DNA of 64,000 bases from Haladaptatus litoreus (lineage in GTDB: Archaea; Halobacteriota; Halobacteria; Halobacteriales; Haladaptataceae). Made by a program: the position numbers and the translations under genes. A model generated the notes under the pieces. The model had not been told where the DNA came from. It saw only the letters and a program-made list of their open reading frames with translations, and ran no database searches. This document shows positions 53,975 to 63,332 of this stretch, one piece after another. The stretch covers positions 496,001-560,000 of the forward strand of contig NZ_FTNO01000001.1 of assembly GCF_900156425.1 (NCBI RefSeq), in the 5' to 3' direction. Position 1 is the stretch's first letter; every line of letters begins with the position of its first letter.

Positions 53975-54406
53975 ATGAGTAACACCGACCTCAAGCAGGC
54001 GGTGCTCGACTCGAACCCGAGTGACTGGCAGACGGACGGTGCACCCGATTCGTTCACCTATCCGACCCGTGGCATCACGGTGGAACGAATCGGCGAGTGG
54101 TCGCCCGCGCCCGCCCCGTGGAACGACAGGTCTTCGGGTGACATCCTCCGACGGGCGAAATATCGACTGTTTCACGACGACGCTCCGTTCGACCAAATCG
54201 ACCTCCTCGACCTCGGCGATGGGACACTGCTTCCGATGCCGGACTACGGCCCACCCGCCGACAATCCGGACGTTATGCCCGACGAGTTCGTCCTCTCCGT
54301 GAATCAGTACGAGGCGGCACTCGGGACAGTCGTGTCTACCAGCGACTTCGACGCTGCGCGCGAACAGGTCGGAATCGAAGTTCGTGACGAAACGTTCCGG
54401 GCCTGA
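53975..54406 (+). CDS. Hypothetical acidic protein, 143 aa
   Basis: Start ATG 53975 (an upstream GTG at 53957 is also open). The protein is acidic and tryptophan- and proline-containing, with DSNPSDWQTDGAPDSFTYPT, VERIGEWSPAPAPWNDRSSG and LLDLGDGTLLPMPDYGPPAD. It has no cysteine and no membrane span. Its end is followed by a strong hairpin at 54440-54474. Family unknown. Confidence 0.55.
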   Translation: MSNTDLKQAVLDSNPSDWQTDGAPDSFTYPTRGITVERIGEWSPAPAPWNDRSSGDILRRAKYRLFHDDAPFDQIDLLDLGDGTLLPMPDYGPPADNPDVMPDEFVLSVNQYEAALGTVVSTSDFDAAREQVGIEVRDETFRA

Positions 54407-54439
54407 TTGTGGATTTGGTTTTCGACGGAGAACGAACAC

Positions 54440-54474
54440 ACGTCCGAACAGGCGTTTTGCGCCTGTTCGGACGT
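54440..54474. terminator. Strong hairpin, likely transcription terminator of the gene ending at 54406
   Basis: Perfect arms of 15 bases (54440-54454 and 54460-54474; CGTCCGAACAGGCG and its exact complement) close a five-base TTTTG loop. It begins 33 bases after the stop. It is followed by a T/C-rich stretch. Archaeal termination mainly needs T runs, so RNA stability or a protein site is an alternative. Confidence 0.55.
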
Positions 54475-54530
54475 TCTCGTCGCCAGTAGGGTGTCGTCAC
54501 TGTGACAACAGAGAAATAATTATAAAATCC

Positions 54531-55139
54531 CAACTATTTGACTCCACTGTTTCTCCCACTGTCATTTCTCAGCAACCTCATCTGTCCGTCTTTTTCGCCA
54601 CCATCGCAGTCTGGGTCATTTCCGACTTCCTCATCGGTTTTCGACACGACCCGGATTCAGACAGCATCCAAGACCACGGTTCAAAGTGGATTCTCGCGGG
54701 TGCAACTGTCGTTGGAATCGTGTTCGCAAGCCTCGCGGTGGAACTCGTTCCAACCGCTCGCATGCCGTATCCACACCTCGTGTTCTGGCTCGGAATCACC
54801 ACCGTTCTACTCGGGGTTGCGATTCGGCGCTACGCCGTGTGGACGCTCGGACGATATTTTTCGATTACTGTGACGGTCAAGTCCACGGACGACGTAGTCG
54901 ATGTCGGGCCGTATCGGTGGGTACGCCATCCATCCTACACGGGTGGACTGCTGTCGCTGGTCGGTCTGGGTATCGCGGTAGGAAACTGGCTGAGTTTTCT
55001 CATCATCCTGCTGGCCGGTATCGTGGGCTACGGCTACCGGATTTCCGTCGAAGAGCGCGCGCTCCGAGGGGAACTCGGCAACGACTATCGCGAGTACGCC
55101 ACAGAAACGCCGTATCGACTCGTGCCAAAAATTTGGTGA
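54531..55139 (+). CDS. Isoprenylcysteine carboxyl methyltransferase (ICMT)-like membrane protein, start unresolved
   Basis: The frame encodes about 180-200 residues with four helices (SVFFATIAVWVISDFLIGF, WILAGATVVGIVFASLAVEL, LVFWLGITTVLLGVAIRRYA, LVGLGIAVGNWLSFLIILLA). The family motif VDVGPYRWVRHPSYTGGLL is the SAM-binding region, and RISVEERALRGELGNDYREY is the C-terminal catalytic segment. No ATG, GTG or TTG lies in this frame between the TATA element (ATAATTATAAAATC, about 54515-54528) and the first helix. ATT 54564 or CTG 54582 would have to serve, unless the start lies upstream of the hairpin. The coordinates give the open reading region after the TATA box. Confidence 0.65.
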   Translation, partial: QLFDSTVSPTVISQQPHLSVFFATIAVWVISDFLIGFRHDPDSDSIQDHGSKWILAGATVVGIVFASLAVELVPTARMPYPHLVFWLGITTVLLGVAIRRYAVWTLGRYFSITVTVKSTDDVVDVGPYRWVRHPSYTGGLLSLVGLGIAVGNWLSFLIILLAGIVGYGYRISVEERALRGELGNDYREYATETPYRLVPKIW

Positions 55140-55146
55140 TTGCTAC

Positions 55147-56841
55147 TCAGTCTTCGGTCTGGTCGCGCAGTTCGGTTCGACGAATCTTCCCGGTGACCGT
55201 TTTCGGTAGTTCGTCCACGAACTCGACTTCGCGGGGATATTCGTGGGCGGACAACTCTTCTTTGACGTGGGTTTTGATGTCTTCGGCGAGGTCGGAACTC
55301 GCTTCCGCGCTCTCGCTCAGAACGACGTAAGCTTTCACGATGTTGCCACGTTCCCGGTGAGATTTCGGCACGACGGCGGATTCCGCGACGGCGGGGTGTT
55401 CACCGAGCGAACTCTCGACCTCGAACGGGCCGATTCGGTAGCCAGCACTGATGATAACGTCGTCCGCGCGCCCTTCGAACCAGAAGTAGCCGTCTTCGTC
55501 CAGATGACCCAAATCGCCCGAGAGGTACCAATCGTTCACGAAGCAGGAGTCGGTCTTTTCTGGTTTTTGCCAGTATTCCGCGAAGAAGCAGGGATAGTCG
55601 CCTCGTTGGGCGATTTCGCCCGTCTCGCCCGGTTCTAACTGTTCGCCGGTTTCCGGGTCAACCACCGCGGCCTCGATGCCCGGCAGTGGTTTGCCCATGC
55701 TTCCGGGGCGAATCTCCATCGTCGGGTAGTTGTTGATTATCATGTTGCCGGTCTCGGTTTGGCCGTAGGTGTCGTGGATGGTGACGCCGAGGGTGTCTTC
55801 GCCCCACTCCACCACGCCTGCCGAAAGCGGTTCGCCGATGGAAAGCGCGTGTCGCAGGTCGAGATTCGCATCTTCCAGTACGTGCTCGTTTTCGCGGAGC
55901 ATCCGGTAAGCCGTCGGAACGCTGAACAGGACGGAAATGGGAAATTCGGCGAGCAAATCGGCCCACGTTTCGGGGTCGAACTCGCCTTCGTAGGTGAACA
56001 GACTCGTCCCCCAGAACCACGCTCCGAGGGTGTTGATTGGCCCGGTCAGCCATCCGAGGTCACCAGTTGACCAGTACAAATCGCCGGGTTGCAAATCCAC
56101 CGCGAATCTTTGGGTCGCGGCGACGCCAGCGACCCAGCGATGTTTGTGCAGGACGCCTTTTGCCAGTCCAGTCGTTCCGCTGGTGTAGTACAGTAGGGCG
56201 TTGTCTTCGCCGCTCGTTTCCGCCGTTTCGAACTCCGTACTCGCCTCCTCCATCGCGGCGTGATAGCTAACGTCGCCCTGTTTGATTCCCGTTCCGTCGC
56301 CGGACGAAGTCCGGCTGGCTGTCGAGTCGTTCTCGACAACGTCGTCGCTGACCACGATGACGTGTTCGACCGAGGGTGCATCTGCCAGCGCATCTTCGAC
56401 CGTTCCGCGGTTTTTCGGCGTGGTGACGACGACCTTCGCATCGCAGTCGTCCAGTCGGTACGCGATTCCGTCCGGTCCGAATCGCTCGTTCACGCCGCCC
56501 CAAACGCCGCCCGCTTTGAGCGTCCCGATGAGTGCGACGTAATGTTCCGGAATCCGCGGCATGTAGGAGAACACGCGGTCGCCTGAGTCTACGAGGTCGG
56601 AAAGAACGTTCGCAAACTGATTCGACTGTTCTGAGAGTTCCCAGAACGTGAGTGTCTCGCGTTCGCCGTTCGTCCCGGCGTAGTAGAGCGCGACTTTTCC
56701 CCGGTCGTCTGCATGTCGGTCACAAACTTCGTGTGCGATGTTCAGGTTCTCCGGTGCGTCCCAGTCCGCGTCGCCGAAAATTTCGTCCCAATCGAACGTT
56801 TCGCGTTTTTCATCGTAGTCGTGTAGATTGTGAACAGACAT
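55147..56841 (-). CDS. Acyl-CoA synthetase (AMP-forming, acetate/medium-chain type)
   Basis: 564 residues. The AMP-binding core motif is YYTSGTTGLAKG; A4/A5 segments include GEPLSAGVVEW and DTYGQTETGN; the hinge motif is YLSGDLGHLDEDGYFWFEGR; DDVIISAGYRIGPFEVES follows, and the C-terminal Lys is in PKTVTGKIRR. An unusual polar insertion (NDSTASRTSSGDGTGIK) lies near residue 175. It activates a carboxylate to its CoA ester, probably acetate or a medium-chain acid. It is convergent with the ICMT-like gene, seven bases apart. A thiolase 7 kb away could use its product. Confidence 0.88.
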   Translation of the reverse strand: MSVHNLHDYDEKRETFDWDEIFGDADWDAPENLNIAHEVCDRHADDRGKVALYYAGTNGERETLTFWELSEQSNQFANVLSDLVDSGDRVFSYMPRIPEHYVALIGTLKAGGVWGGVNERFGPDGIAYRLDDCDAKVVVTTPKNRGTVEDALADAPSVEHVIVVSDDVVENDSTASRTSSGDGTGIKQGDVSYHAAMEEASTEFETAETSGEDNALLYYTSGTTGLAKGVLHKHRWVAGVAATQRFAVDLQPGDLYWSTGDLGWLTGPINTLGAWFWGTSLFTYEGEFDPETWADLLAEFPISVLFSVPTAYRMLRENEHVLEDANLDLRHALSIGEPLSAGVVEWGEDTLGVTIHDTYGQTETGNMIINNYPTMEIRPGSMGKPLPGIEAAVVDPETGEQLEPGETGEIAQRGDYPCFFAEYWQKPEKTDSCFVNDWYLSGDLGHLDEDGYFWFEGRADDVIISAGYRIGPFEVESSLGEHPAVAESAVVPKSHRERGNIVKAYVVLSESAEASSDLAEDIKTHVKEELSAHEYPREVEFVDELPKTVTGKIRRTELRDQTED

Positions 56842-57063
56842 CACTCACACCATCGGCGAGGACGAATAAAATCGTTATCACAGGTGAGTTATATATCTCT
56901 CCGATTTCGGTTCGGTTGTATTTTGTCGGGTTCGAAGTATCGAATATCTACACTCGAAAACAGTGGTCACTCTGGGTCATTTGCTGTCGGTAGTACCGAT
57001 TATACAGCGATGCAGTTGCCAGTCGGCTCAGAACCGGTCGTGTTCCTACTTCGAATCGGGTTT

Positions 57064-57426
57064 TTAGTTGGAACTTCGTCGCGCAGACGCGACGAAGTTC
57101 CAGCGCCCTTCCCGGGAGAGCGTATCGAGAACCGGGTCGAACTCCGTCTTCGGAATCTCGCGATACTTCTCCCGGCCGACAGCAGTTCGAAGCCGAACGA
57201 GATACGTGTCGCCGTCGGGGTCGTACACCGAAAGCGTTCGTTTCGACCGCGAATCGGCCAGTTCCGAGGCGAGTGTGACAGTGTCGAGTCGTCGGAGGCG
57301 GTCACCGAGTTGCCAACTCAGTCGGCATCCGTATCGGTGAACCGGTGGAGTCGTCCCGCCAGTCGAAGGTTGCGAATCCGTCCCGGTTTTCAACGACTCT
57401 GTTTGACACTCCCCATGGCTTACCAT
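57064..57426 (-). CDS. Hypothetical protein, 120 aa
   Basis: ATG 57426 lies about 26 bases after a GATTTAAGTAC element on the minus strand, so a leaderless message is plausible. The N-terminal 35 residues are Ser/Thr-rich. The rest (RLSWQLGDRLRRLDTVTLAS, KRTLSVYDPDGDTYLVRLRT, then AVGREKYREIPKTEFDPVLD) looks like a small alpha-beta domain. There are only two Cys. Family unknown. Confidence 0.5.
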   Translation of the reverse strand: MVSHGECQTESLKTGTDSQPSTGGTTPPVHRYGCRLSWQLGDRLRRLDTVTLASELADSRSKRTLSVYDPDGDTYLVRLRTAVGREKYREIPKTEFDPVLDTLSREGRWNFVASARRSSN

Positions 57427-57640
57427 GACACATTCAACATCGACCCGGTACTTAAATCATGTCGGTTTCTCTCTCGTGTTCTCAGATTGGCACGAATACG
57501 GCAACGAACGCGATGAACTGAGAATTGTATAATCCAACTACAATAAAATAGACCGAAATTGGCTGTCGATGCAGGCGGCACGACCGTCGCTCGCTTCGGC
57601 CTGTTTTCCGCTCAGTTCGATCGCTTCGCTCGCCGTTCGC

Positions 57641-58402
57641 TTAGCTTGTTGTCTCCGTCGTCGTTTCCGTGGTCGTCGTTTCTTCGCCGCCGGCGTCGAC
57701 CGTAGTGAGGAGGTCGAACGACAGGTTTTGGTCGTCGGTTTCTAGCAAGCCGATGGCGAACGCCGACACGGCCATGCCACCCTCAAGCATCACGTCGAAG
57801 GTCGCGACGGCGTCGTTCTCCCCGGCAGGTCGAACCTCGATGGTGTACGGCCCGGCAGGCACTTCGACGTAGTCGCTGGCGTTCCCGAATTCGAGACCTT
57901 CGACGAGTACGTCACCGTCCGCTGCAATATCGACTGCTGGTGCATCTGGCGAGAGGTGAACTGCTCGCAGGCGAACCTGATCTCCTGTCGGTGGTTCGTT
58001 TTGGTCTTGGAACAGGAACGCCTGCGCATCGTCGGGCGTTCCGCCCGCGGCCACCGTGTAGGCGGTGCCCGCTTCGAGGGTCGCTTGCTGTTCGATAATC
58101 GCATTTCCTTGTCCCTCGCCCGTAGGCGCGACTGCGAAGGTGTACTCGCCGGGTTGGAGTTCGAGGTAATCGCTCACGTCCGTGTAGGCGACGTCCTGTA
58201 GCACGCGATCTCCGTCCACGAACACGTCCACGTTCGGTGCGCCCGGAATTGCGTGAACGATTCGCACTCGGGCGGCCTCCCTATCGCCACCACCTCCCTC
58301 TGTCGTGGTCGTGTCTTGTGCGCTCGAAACCCCGCCGAGAACTGCTACTCCACTCGCACCGACGAGTCGAAGCACTTGTCGTCGTGTCTGTCTCATTTTC
58401 AT
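57641..58402 (-). CDS. Tat-exported DUF4397 domain protein
   Basis: 253 residues; ATG 58402 or 58396. The signal TRRQVLRLVGASGVAVLGG has a twin Arg. The mature part has two DUF4397 repeats, each with the signature VRIVHAIPGAPNVDVFVDG or LRAVHLSPDAPAVDIAADGD followed by a DVSDYLELQPGEY-type or NASDYVEVPAGPY-type segment. A Thr/Glu-rich C-terminal tail ends the chain. DUF4397 proteins are secreted beta-sandwich adhesion-like proteins of unknown function. It is on the same strand as the beta-helix gene, 64 bases apart. Confidence 0.85.
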   Translation of the reverse strand: MKMRQTRRQVLRLVGASGVAVLGGVSSAQDTTTTEGGGGDREAARVRIVHAIPGAPNVDVFVDGDRVLQDVAYTDVSDYLELQPGEYTFAVAPTGEGQGNAIIEQQATLEAGTAYTVAAGGTPDDAQAFLFQDQNEPPTGDQVRLRAVHLSPDAPAVDIAADGDVLVEGLEFGNASDYVEVPAGPYTIEVRPAGENDAVATFDVMLEGGMAVSAFAIGLLETDDQNLSFDLLTTVDAGGEETTTTETTTETTS

Positions 58403-58466
58403 TCCCCCCGACAGCTTATGGACTGGTTAGTTGAAAAGAATTTCCCCCAACGAGTTCGATGGCGAG

Positions 58467-60167
58467 TTAGACGGCCTCGACGAACACGTCGATTGGTTTC
58501 CCCGACGACCGAACCACGAGTCTTGCGCCGTCGAACGCGCCGTTCGTTTCGGTGTAGGACACCGACTCGACGCCGCCGGCGATTCGGCCGAAGGTCAGTT
58601 TCGGCCGGAGAGCGTAGGGTTTGTCGAACCGAATCCGGACGTTCCCGGATTCGTCTGCCGTGAGTCCGCGATGTACGTCGAACGCCGGGACGTGATTGCG
58701 GACGAACGAAGTCGGGTTTTCGATTTTCCACGCAGTGCTCCCGTTCGCCCAATTTCCGCTGTAGCAGTTATCGCCGCCACCTCCTGCCTCGACGATTGCG
58801 AGGCCGCCGCCGCTCTGGTGGATTCTGTTGTCACAGATCACGTTCTTTTTCGTTCGGAGCAAAACCCCTTGGAAGTAGCCGTCCGCTTTTCCGTACTCTC
58901 GAACGCGGTTGTCGGCTATCTCGTGATACGTTCTATTTCCACCGCGGGAAACGATTCCCGACCGGTGGGTTCCTCGGATGTGATTGTTTTCGACGCCGAC
59001 GAACGTCGCACCGTCGAGCAAGATTCCGGCCCGTCCGGCGTTGAAAACCGTGTTTCGAGCGACGACACCGTCGTTCGCGCCGACGATTCGAATCCCGTCG
59101 CTTCCGGTGTCGCGGAGGGTGTTTCCGGTGACGACGAAATCCGAGATTCCGCGTTCGACGTTGACGCCTGCGCCGCCGTAATCGTACAGGTCGTTGTTGA
59201 CCACCGTGATACTGCTTGCCTGCTCGATATTCAGTGAGACTCCGGCAAAGTCGTCGGTTCTGGTTTCTTTTTCCTTGACGCTCACGTTGCCGTCGATTCG
59301 GACGTTTCGCGCCCTGCCGTCGAATCCGATGTGACAGAAGGATTTGTGAGCGCCGAATCCGACGTTGTTCGAGATGAGGATGTACCCCCCGGCTTGTAGG
59401 TCGTTGCCGCCGATTCCGGTCAGACTCCCCTCGCTGTTGTTCCCCAGTACGTTCCCCACGATGGCGACGTTTCTCGCTTGGGTATGGTCGTACTCTCGCC
59501 ACACGTCACAGGAAATCGACCGGTCGAGACCGTCGGTGACGACGTTGCCCGAGACGACGACCTGCGCGCCGCCGACCTGAATCCCCCGGTCGCCGATGTC
59601 GTGGATTCGGTTGCCGAGAATGCGGACGTTTCTGGCGTCACCTTCCACGCTGATTCCGCTACCACCCGTGTTGTGCTCGTGATACGGATGGGTTCGCGTC
59701 AGGTAGTTTCCGGACAGGGTGACGTTTTCTGCGTCCTGCACGACGATTCCGTGACATCGCTTCGCGTTCTTCTTCTGATTTTCGGGATTGCCGTCGAAGC
59801 CCACGCCGCGAATGGTGACGTTCTCGCAGTGGTCGTTGTGGCCGATTCGAAACCCGCCGACGTTCGCCCCGTTTTCGGGTTTGATAAGTGTCGGAATATC
59901 CGGCCCGATGACGGTGACGCCGTCCACGTCGATGTCGAGCCAGCGCGTCGTTCGGTAGGGGGCGTTTTCGCCCGTGATGACGACCGTTTCGCCTCCTGAA
60001 AGCTCGGCAAACGTGGATTCGAGTGCCGACGCCGTCGAGACGACGGCGTCGGCGAGACGGCCCGTTTGCGTGTTTCCTTCGGCACCTCGGAAAACGTCCC
60101 GCCCCGCGAACGCCATCGCGAGTCCGGCGGTTCCCCGCAGTAGCCCTCGCCGTGGTATCTCTCCCAT
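58467..60167 (-). CDS. Tat-exported right-handed parallel beta-helix protein (NosD-like)
   Basis: The start at ATG 60167 (566 aa) gives a Tat signal, EIPRRGLLRGTAGLAMAFAG; the longer frame would bury it. The body has many short beta-helix turns ending in N-x-I/V-x-G/D-N: FDGNPENQKKN, LSGNYLTRTHPYH, ILGNRIHDIGDRGI, VVSGNVVTDGLD and NVSVKEKE, VVNNDLYDYG. A late domain (RIRFDKPYALRPKLTFGRIA) caps it. Such proteins bind or cleave polysaccharides. No clear lyase residues are evident. Its neighbour is the DUF4397 gene. Confidence 0.82.
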   Translation of the reverse strand: MGEIPRRGLLRGTAGLAMAFAGRDVFRGAEGNTQTGRLADAVVSTASALESTFAELSGGETVVITGENAPYRTTRWLDIDVDGVTVIGPDIPTLIKPENGANVGGFRIGHNDHCENVTIRGVGFDGNPENQKKNAKRCHGIVVQDAENVTLSGNYLTRTHPYHEHNTGGSGISVEGDARNVRILGNRIHDIGDRGIQVGGAQVVVSGNVVTDGLDRSISCDVWREYDHTQARNVAIVGNVLGNNSEGSLTGIGGNDLQAGGYILISNNVGFGAHKSFCHIGFDGRARNVRIDGNVSVKEKETRTDDFAGVSLNIEQASSITVVNNDLYDYGGAGVNVERGISDFVVTGNTLRDTGSDGIRIVGANDGVVARNTVFNAGRAGILLDGATFVGVENNHIRGTHRSGIVSRGGNRTYHEIADNRVREYGKADGYFQGVLLRTKKNVICDNRIHQSGGGLAIVEAGGGGDNCYSGNWANGSTAWKIENPTSFVRNHVPAFDVHRGLTADESGNVRIRFDKPYALRPKLTFGRIAGGVESVSYTETNGAFDGARLVVRSSGKPIDVFVEAV

Positions 60168-60337
60168 TCCATCCGAGTGACGACGGGGAGCAAGCAGTGT
60201 TTTGCGGCCAACCGACAGTGGTCGTGGACTGGACACTACCTGTCTTTTTTGACACTATCCCGCACGTTCAAGTCACTGGTCTTCATCAGGGATGATACCA
60301 CACCGAACGCTCGACTGTCGATTACGGAAGTGACTCT

Positions 60338-60610
60338 ATGGCCGAACTTCTCGAACATTACCGTCCAACGGACGATACGCGCACTCCCGGCGTCTACCGC
60401 GTCGTCGGAGCACCGAACGAAATAACGCTTCTCCGTGTTACCGACGGTGACGGAAGACGGGTCGCAACCGGGGAACTACACCACGTTTCTCCGCACACCC
60501 TCGACGCCGAGTTCGTGCGTGCAGACAATCCCGATTCGGGTTTTACTCCGATTGCCGGTATTCGAAATATGTTTACCGGACTATACTGGTCAGTCCGTCG
60601 ATTTTTCTGA
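60338..60610 (+). CDS. Hypothetical protein, 90 aa
   Basis: ATG 60338. The product is a short alpha-beta protein with conserved-looking turns, RTPGVYRVVGAPNEITLLRV, VATGELHHVSPHTLDAEFVR and IAGIRNMFTGLYWSVRRFF. The C-terminal aromatic/basic end may touch the membrane. It is divergent from the beta-helix gene. Family unknown. Confidence 0.58.
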   Translation: MAELLEHYRPTDDTRTPGVYRVVGAPNEITLLRVTDGDGRRVATGELHHVSPHTLDAEFVRADNPDSGFTPIAGIRNMFTGLYWSVRRFF

Positions 60611-60671
60611 TATAGACGAAGCCATTCGGCCTCATCCACTGCGCCGATTTCGACTGTGTTCCCCGAACTCT

Positions 60672-61121
60672 TCACTCCCCCATCTCGGTCAGTTCGTCCG
60701 GCATCGGCACGATACCGAGTTGCTGGAGCATTCCAAGCATGTCCCAGTTCGCCCACGTTTCTTTGATGACGCCATCCTCGACGCGGTGCATCGCGAGGCC
60801 GGTGATTTCGAACGTCTCTCCCGTCGGCTCGTGACCCATGAACTCCCCTTCGTGGGTACCGCTTTCCCGTCCGCGGAAGACGACCAAATCTCCTTCCGCG
60901 ATCATCTCCTCGATGTGGATTTCGCCGTTCGGAAACGCCTGCTGAAGCATCGAAATCATTCCCTTGAACTCGTCGGCTTCCTGCACGCCGCCCGGCGCAT
61001 CCGGGTCGTAGCGCACGTACTCCGGCGCGAGTAGTTCGTCGGCGACCGATTCGTCTCCTTCGTCGACGAACTCCTTGATGAATCTGCGAACGACTGCCTT
61101 GTTGTCCTCCGTTTGTCCCAT
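60672..61121 (-). CDS. SnoaL-like ester cyclase/NTF2-fold protein
   Basis: 149 residues. The N-terminal helix NKAVVRRFIKEFVDEGDESV is followed by YVRYDPDAPGGVQEADEFKG, then EIHIEEMIAEGDLVVFRGRE and FEITGLAMHRVEDGVIKETW, the strand order of SnoaL-like polyketide cyclases. Members act on small molecules or serve as general NTF2 binding folds, and the substrate is unknown. No partner is near. Confidence 0.82.
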   Translation of the reverse strand: MGQTEDNKAVVRRFIKEFVDEGDESVADELLAPEYVRYDPDAPGGVQEADEFKGMISMLQQAFPNGEIHIEEMIAEGDLVVFRGRESGTHEGEFMGHEPTGETFEITGLAMHRVEDGVIKETWANWDMLGMLQQLGIVPMPDELTEMGE

Positions 61122-61220
61122 CTTTGTCCCCCAGTTTCAAGACGACTTCCGAGTACAAAGATATTGTCTGGTTATCACGTTTCACGGTGCGTGTTGCTTA
61201 CGGAACGTATCTTCGACACG

Positions 61221-61946
61221 TCACCGGACGCTGTGCATCAACTGAAGGAGTTCCCGCCGATACGCGTCGCTGTCCCGGTTCAGAACCGTCTGCAGTAGCT
61301 GGTTCGTCGGGCGAACCCCTGTCGTGAGGAGGAGCGACCCGCCTGAACGCGACACGTCGAAATAGAGCACCGTCTTCACCCGGTCGTCTCGACCAATTCC
61401 AGGGAATCGATCGATATTCGGGGGCGGCGTCTCGGTGTACCGGCCGATACTGTAGTAGGCGTCGTATTCGGCGGTCGCTTGCTCCCTCGTCGTTTCTCGC
61501 TCCGCGGTGTTTCGCTCGCGCAACCGCGAAAATCCTCGGTTTCGCGCCGTTCGTTCGAACCGGCGCTTGGCGAGTCCCTCGACCAGCGAAGGTTGCGCGA
61601 ACGCCGATAGCGGCGATTCGAACGTGATGCGGGTCGCGATGAACGCGCCGACGATGCCGTCGAAGTCCCGCCGGAGACGCTCGTTGAGCGTCTCCGTGAG
61701 CCGGGTGTCCTTGTAAATCAGCGTCGTCGCGTAGGCGTCACCCAAATCGACTCCGCGGACACGGAGCTGTATCCGGTTCGTTTCTCGCGTTTCGACTTCC
61801 CAATATTGAATAAGAGGGGTGGTAACTCGCGGGTTTCTGTAGTATCCATCGTCCCGTTGTGCGTGCACGATACCGCTCCTGACGGCGACTGCTCCCCCCA
61901 ACCGCTCGATGAATGTCCTTCTATCCACGGGAGATGCTCGCTTCAC
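61221..61946 (-). CDS. Exported hypothetical protein, 241 aa
   Basis: GTG 61946 gives a Tat-like signal, DRRTFIERLGGAVAVRSG, with a short hydrophobic stretch. The mature protein is beta-rich then helical (IQLRVRGVDLGDAYATTLIY, DGIVGAFIATRITFESPLSA, VKTVLYFDVSRSGGSLLLTT). There is no lipobox and no cysteine. It resembles haloarchaeal surface-associated hypotheticals. Function unknown. Confidence 0.6.
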   Translation of the reverse strand: MKRASPVDRRTFIERLGGAVAVRSGIVHAQRDDGYYRNPRVTTPLIQYWEVETRETNRIQLRVRGVDLGDAYATTLIYKDTRLTETLNERLRRDFDGIVGAFIATRITFESPLSAFAQPSLVEGLAKRRFERTARNRGFSRLRERNTAERETTREQATAEYDAYYSIGRYTETPPPNIDRFPGIGRDDRVKTVLYFDVSRSGGSLLLTTGVRPTNQLLQTVLNRDSDAYRRELLQLMHSVR

Positions 61947-62078
61947 ACCTGCATATTCCTCACGGCCTTGACGACTTGTTCGTCTGAATCCGTATCGACC
62001 GACGAATACCTATCCTTTTGTGACAAAAACATCATGGTCATCACTGGCGTAGCCGTGTAATTGCAGGGGTGGGAACGA

Positions 62079-63245
62079 ATGTCAATGGACGCGGTCGTAT
62101 ACCAAGGACCGCACGACGTAGAAGTGGAATCGGTCGATGAACCCGAACTCGAACACCCGAACGACGTAGTAATCGAAATCACGACCTCGGCAATCTGTGG
62201 CTCCGACCTTCACATGTACGAGGGTCGAACCGACGCAGACCCCGGAATCGTCTTCGGCCACGAGAACATGGGAATCGTACAGGAAGTCGGAGACGGCGTG
62301 GAGACGCTGGAGGAAGGCGACAGAATCGTTCTTCCGTTCAACGTCGCCTGTGGATTCTGTAAGAACTGCGAAAACGGCTATACGGGGTTCTGTACCAACG
62401 TGAATCCCGGATTTGCAGGCGGTGCGTATGGATACGTCGCGATGGGGCCGTACAAGGGCGGCCAAGCCGAAAAACTGCGGGTACCGTTTGCGGACTTCAA
62501 CGCGCTGAAACTGCCAGAGGGTGACGAACACGAGGATTCGTTCATTCTCCTCGCGGATATCTTCCCGACGGGATGGCACGGGACGGAGCTAGCAAACCTC
62601 CAACCCGGCGAATCGGTCGCCATCTTCGGCGCGGGGCCGGTCGGTCTGATGGCCGCCTACAGCGCGAAAATCAAGGGAGCCTCGGAAATCTACGTGGTCG
62701 ATAGGGTGCCGAGTAGGTTGGAACTCGCGGAACAGCACTGTGACGCGAAGGCTATCAACTTCGAGGAGAGCGACCCGGTCGAACAAATCAAGGACGCCCA
62801 CGGCGGCGGTGTGGACAAAGGTGTCGACGCAGTCGGCTACCAAGCCATCGATCCGGATACTGACCCGGGCGACGAAGCATACGACCCGGCGCGAGAGAAC
62901 CCGGCGGTAGTGCTCAACCAACTGATTCAGACCGTTCGACCGACCGGACAGTTGGGTGTTCCCGGACTGTACGTGCCGTCCGACCCCGGTGCGCCGGACG
63001 AGATGGCCGCACAGGGTCGCCTCGGCATCGACTTCGGGAAGTTCTTCGAAAAAGGACTGAAGGTCGGAACCGGACAGTGCAACGTCAAGGAGTACAACCG
63101 CGAACTTCGTGACCTGATAATCGAGGGGCGTGCCGACCCGAGTTTCGTCGTCTCACACCGCGTGGGACTCGACGAAGCCCCCGAGATGTACGAGCGATTC
63201 GACAACCGCGAGAAGGGCGTGACGAAGGTTCTGCTCGAACCCTGA
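62079..63245 (+). CDS. Zinc-dependent alcohol dehydrogenase, glutathione-independent formaldehyde dehydrogenase type
   Basis: ATG 62079 (388 aa) is preceded by AGGGGTGGGAACGA. The catalytic zinc site is CGSDLHMYEG with GHENMGIV. The structural zinc loop has CGFCKNCENGYTGFC. The Rossmann NAD motif is FGAGPVGLMAAYSA and a late DVVDR-type acidic residue follows in YVVDRVPSRLELAE. The long insertion with DADPGIVFGHEN and DTDPGDEAYDPARENPAVVL is typical of the dismutating formaldehyde dehydrogenase (Fdh) group. It oxidises formaldehyde or similar aldehydes. It starts shortly after a TATA-like element near 62010. Confidence 0.87.
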   Translation: MSMDAVVYQGPHDVEVESVDEPELEHPNDVVIEITTSAICGSDLHMYEGRTDADPGIVFGHENMGIVQEVGDGVETLEEGDRIVLPFNVACGFCKNCENGYTGFCTNVNPGFAGGAYGYVAMGPYKGGQAEKLRVPFADFNALKLPEGDEHEDSFILLADIFPTGWHGTELANLQPGESVAIFGAGPVGLMAAYSAKIKGASEIYVVDRVPSRLELAEQHCDAKAINFEESDPVEQIKDAHGGGVDKGVDAVGYQAIDPDTDPGDEAYDPARENPAVVLNQLIQTVRPTGQLGVPGLYVPSDPGAPDEMAAQGRLGIDFGKFFEKGLKVGTGQCNVKEYNRELRDLIIEGRADPSFVVSHRVGLDEAPEMYERFDNREKGVTKVLLEP

Positions 63246-63332
63246 GCAGGAAATCCCGTTTTTTCGGTGAGGCAAGCAATGCAGTCTTCTGCCGACACAA
63301 CGCTGATACCGATTACCCGCATCCATTCTTGC

